Shown one piece after another: positions 63,118 through 64,000 of a stretch of DNA of 64,000 nt; the stretch's first letter is position 1, and every line of letters starts with the position of its first letter. The translations under genes and the position numbers were made by a program. The notes under the pieces are model-generated. The model worked only from the letters and a program-made list of their open reading frames with translations. It did no database searches and was not told the origin of the DNA. The stretch spans positions 1 to 64,000 of the forward strand of contig JAFYRW010000029.1 of assembly GCA_017546785.1 (NCBI GenBank), in the 5' to 3' direction. The stretch is from Bacteroidaceae bacterium (lineage in GTDB: Bacteria; Bacteroidota; Bacteroidia; Bacteroidales; Bacteroidaceae).

Positions 63118-64000
63118 TGCTACTACTGTTCACTCGGTACAACAACAGAAAGAATAGGACGGCAAAAGCCAATAGGGAATTGAAGCCAAAAGAGAATCTC
63201 TGCGAGCTTGTATGCATTATCTTCTGAAAAAAATCTATTATAAAAGGATAGAGCAATATTGCCACATAGTTCATTGTCATCACTAGTCCCAGAGCAAAGG
63301 CCGTCTTTTGCGGCGGAGCATACTGCGAGCTGCGGTCATAAATATAGGGCTGTGCAATGCCGTATCCTGCTCCGGCGACAAAGCAACCAATGGTTATCAG
63401 AACAATCTCTTTGCTCACATAAACGAGAAGAAGTCCTAAGGCTATCATCATAAGCGACGTTCCTGTAACACGCCCCTTGAGGAAACGCATTATAGGGTTA
63501 AGAAAAAATCCTGGCAGCATTATTGCCAAATAGAATATAGAGGTTACCACTCCTACACTGCCACTGCTGTAACTATATTCTCCCATAAGGAACGGTAGGT
63601 CTATGCCGACAGCCATCACAAGATAGGTCACAAGAAAATAGTATAATATATACCACATCAAAGGGCGATACTGTATTGTGGCAACAGATGGCGATACACT
63701 TTTTTTGCTGATATTTGCCGTTGCGACCTTTTCGCCCGCCCGTGCGACAAAAGGCATAAGCAGCAGCGATAGGAACGGCAGAAGATAGACCACAAAGGGC
63801 AAGCGCCATTTAATATCGGCAAGATAACCAACGGCAACGGTGGCAACAACAAGAGTCACATTGTTTATTGCCGAGCTATAGCCGAATTGCTGTGTACGGT
63901 ACTCCCCATCGAAAAAGTAGGATATTATATAGGTAGAAAGAGGAATTATAATTCCTGCGCCAATGCCCAAGAGAGCGCTCACCAGCAGAAGCTCGTTTAT
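63104..64000 (-). CDS. MFS transporter, 5' end outside the window
   Basis: At least 298 residues are visible; the frame remains open to the window edge (ATA AAC GAG CTT ...), so the start lies beyond 64000. A GTG at 63982 is inside a membrane helix and is unlikely to be the real start. About nine to ten helices remain, with the loop GYLADIKWRLPFVVY matching the major-facilitator motif-A loop (GxLaDrxGRr-like). Substrate unknown. The C-terminus ends in NSSSNEKQ within the EamA gene start. Confidence 0.85.
   Translation of the reverse strand: MNELLLVSALLGIGAGIIIPLSTYIISYFFDGEYRTQQFGYSSAINNVTLVVATVAVGYLADIKWRLPFVVYLLPFLSLLLMPFVARAGEKVATANISKKSVSPSVATIQYRPLMWYILYYFLVTYLVMAVGIDLPFLMGEYSYSSGSVGVVTSIFYLAIMLPGFFLNPIMRFLKGRVTGTSLMMIALGLLLVYVSKEIVLITIGCFVAGAGYGIAQPYIYDRSSQYAPPQKTAFALGLVMTMNYVAILLYPFIIDFFQKIMHTSSQRFSFGFNSLLAFAVLFFLLLYRVNSSSNEKQ

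Overview
The window reads as a stretch of chromosome from a member of the Bacteroidales (phylum Bacteroidota). Three things support this: a complete Bat (Bacteroides aerotolerance) operon; repeated promoters of the Bacteroidota type (TAnnTTTG about 20 bases after a TTG/TTTG element, often as TATCTTTG) with few Shine-Dalgarno sites; and families typical of the group, namely HU-like proteins with extra domains, DUF4369 lipoproteins, an MG2-domain giant protein and an M6 peptidase with a secretion-tail-like C-terminus. I cannot name the genus. Almost all genes are housekeeping or core accessory. I see no phage, insertion sequence, CRISPR array or rRNA.

Layout. 1-3 kb: M16 peptidase (minus), then a prolyl-tRNA-editing protein (plus). 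3.6-12.7 kb: a nine-gene minus-strand operon, moxR - DUF58 - membrane protein - batA - batB - batC - batD - batE - PAP2 phosphatase, led by a promoter with a perfect palindrome next to it. 12.9-18.4 kb: minus-strand lepA - ftsY - rimO - HU - HU/TM/LysM, a translation and targeting cluster ending in two nucleoid-protein genes, the second apparently anchored in the membrane. 18.7-26.0 kb: ettA - aminotransferase - GH20 hexosaminidase - AsmA-like protein. 26.2-29.9 kb: a 1243-residue MG2 plus Sel1 protein. 30.0-31.4 kb: the queuosine-precursor transporter yhhQ overlapping a small radical-SAM gene with a CX4CX2C cluster motif. 31.5-32.7 kb: an acyltransferase.

32.8-43.7 kb: a plus-strand DNA-end-processing operon, sbcD - sbcC - addA-like - addB-like - C_GCAxxG_C_C protein. 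43.9-45.7 kb: a small winged-helix protein, a likely small structured RNA, and a phospholipase-D-type lipoprotein. 45.8-48.3 kb: DUF2148 - aguA - aguB (agmatine to putrescine). 48.3-52.9 kb: DpsL-like ferritin, a degenerate ThiE/TenI-like protein behind a 14-codon leader ORF, prs, a DUF4369 lipoprotein, panB, and a small lipoprotein. 53.0-58.4 kb: a minus-strand operon of M20 dipeptidase - M1 aminopeptidase - glutamine synthetase. 58.7-64 kb: GNAT, tRNA-Ser(CGA), M6 metalloprotease, EamA transporter, and an MFS transporter cut by the window end.

The observations most worth following are the HU-TM-LysM protein (a possible chromosome-to-cell-wall tether), the yhhQ/radical-SAM pair (possible queuine salvage), the three-hairpin RNA candidate near 44.2 kb, and the leader-ORF-coupled ThiE-like gene.
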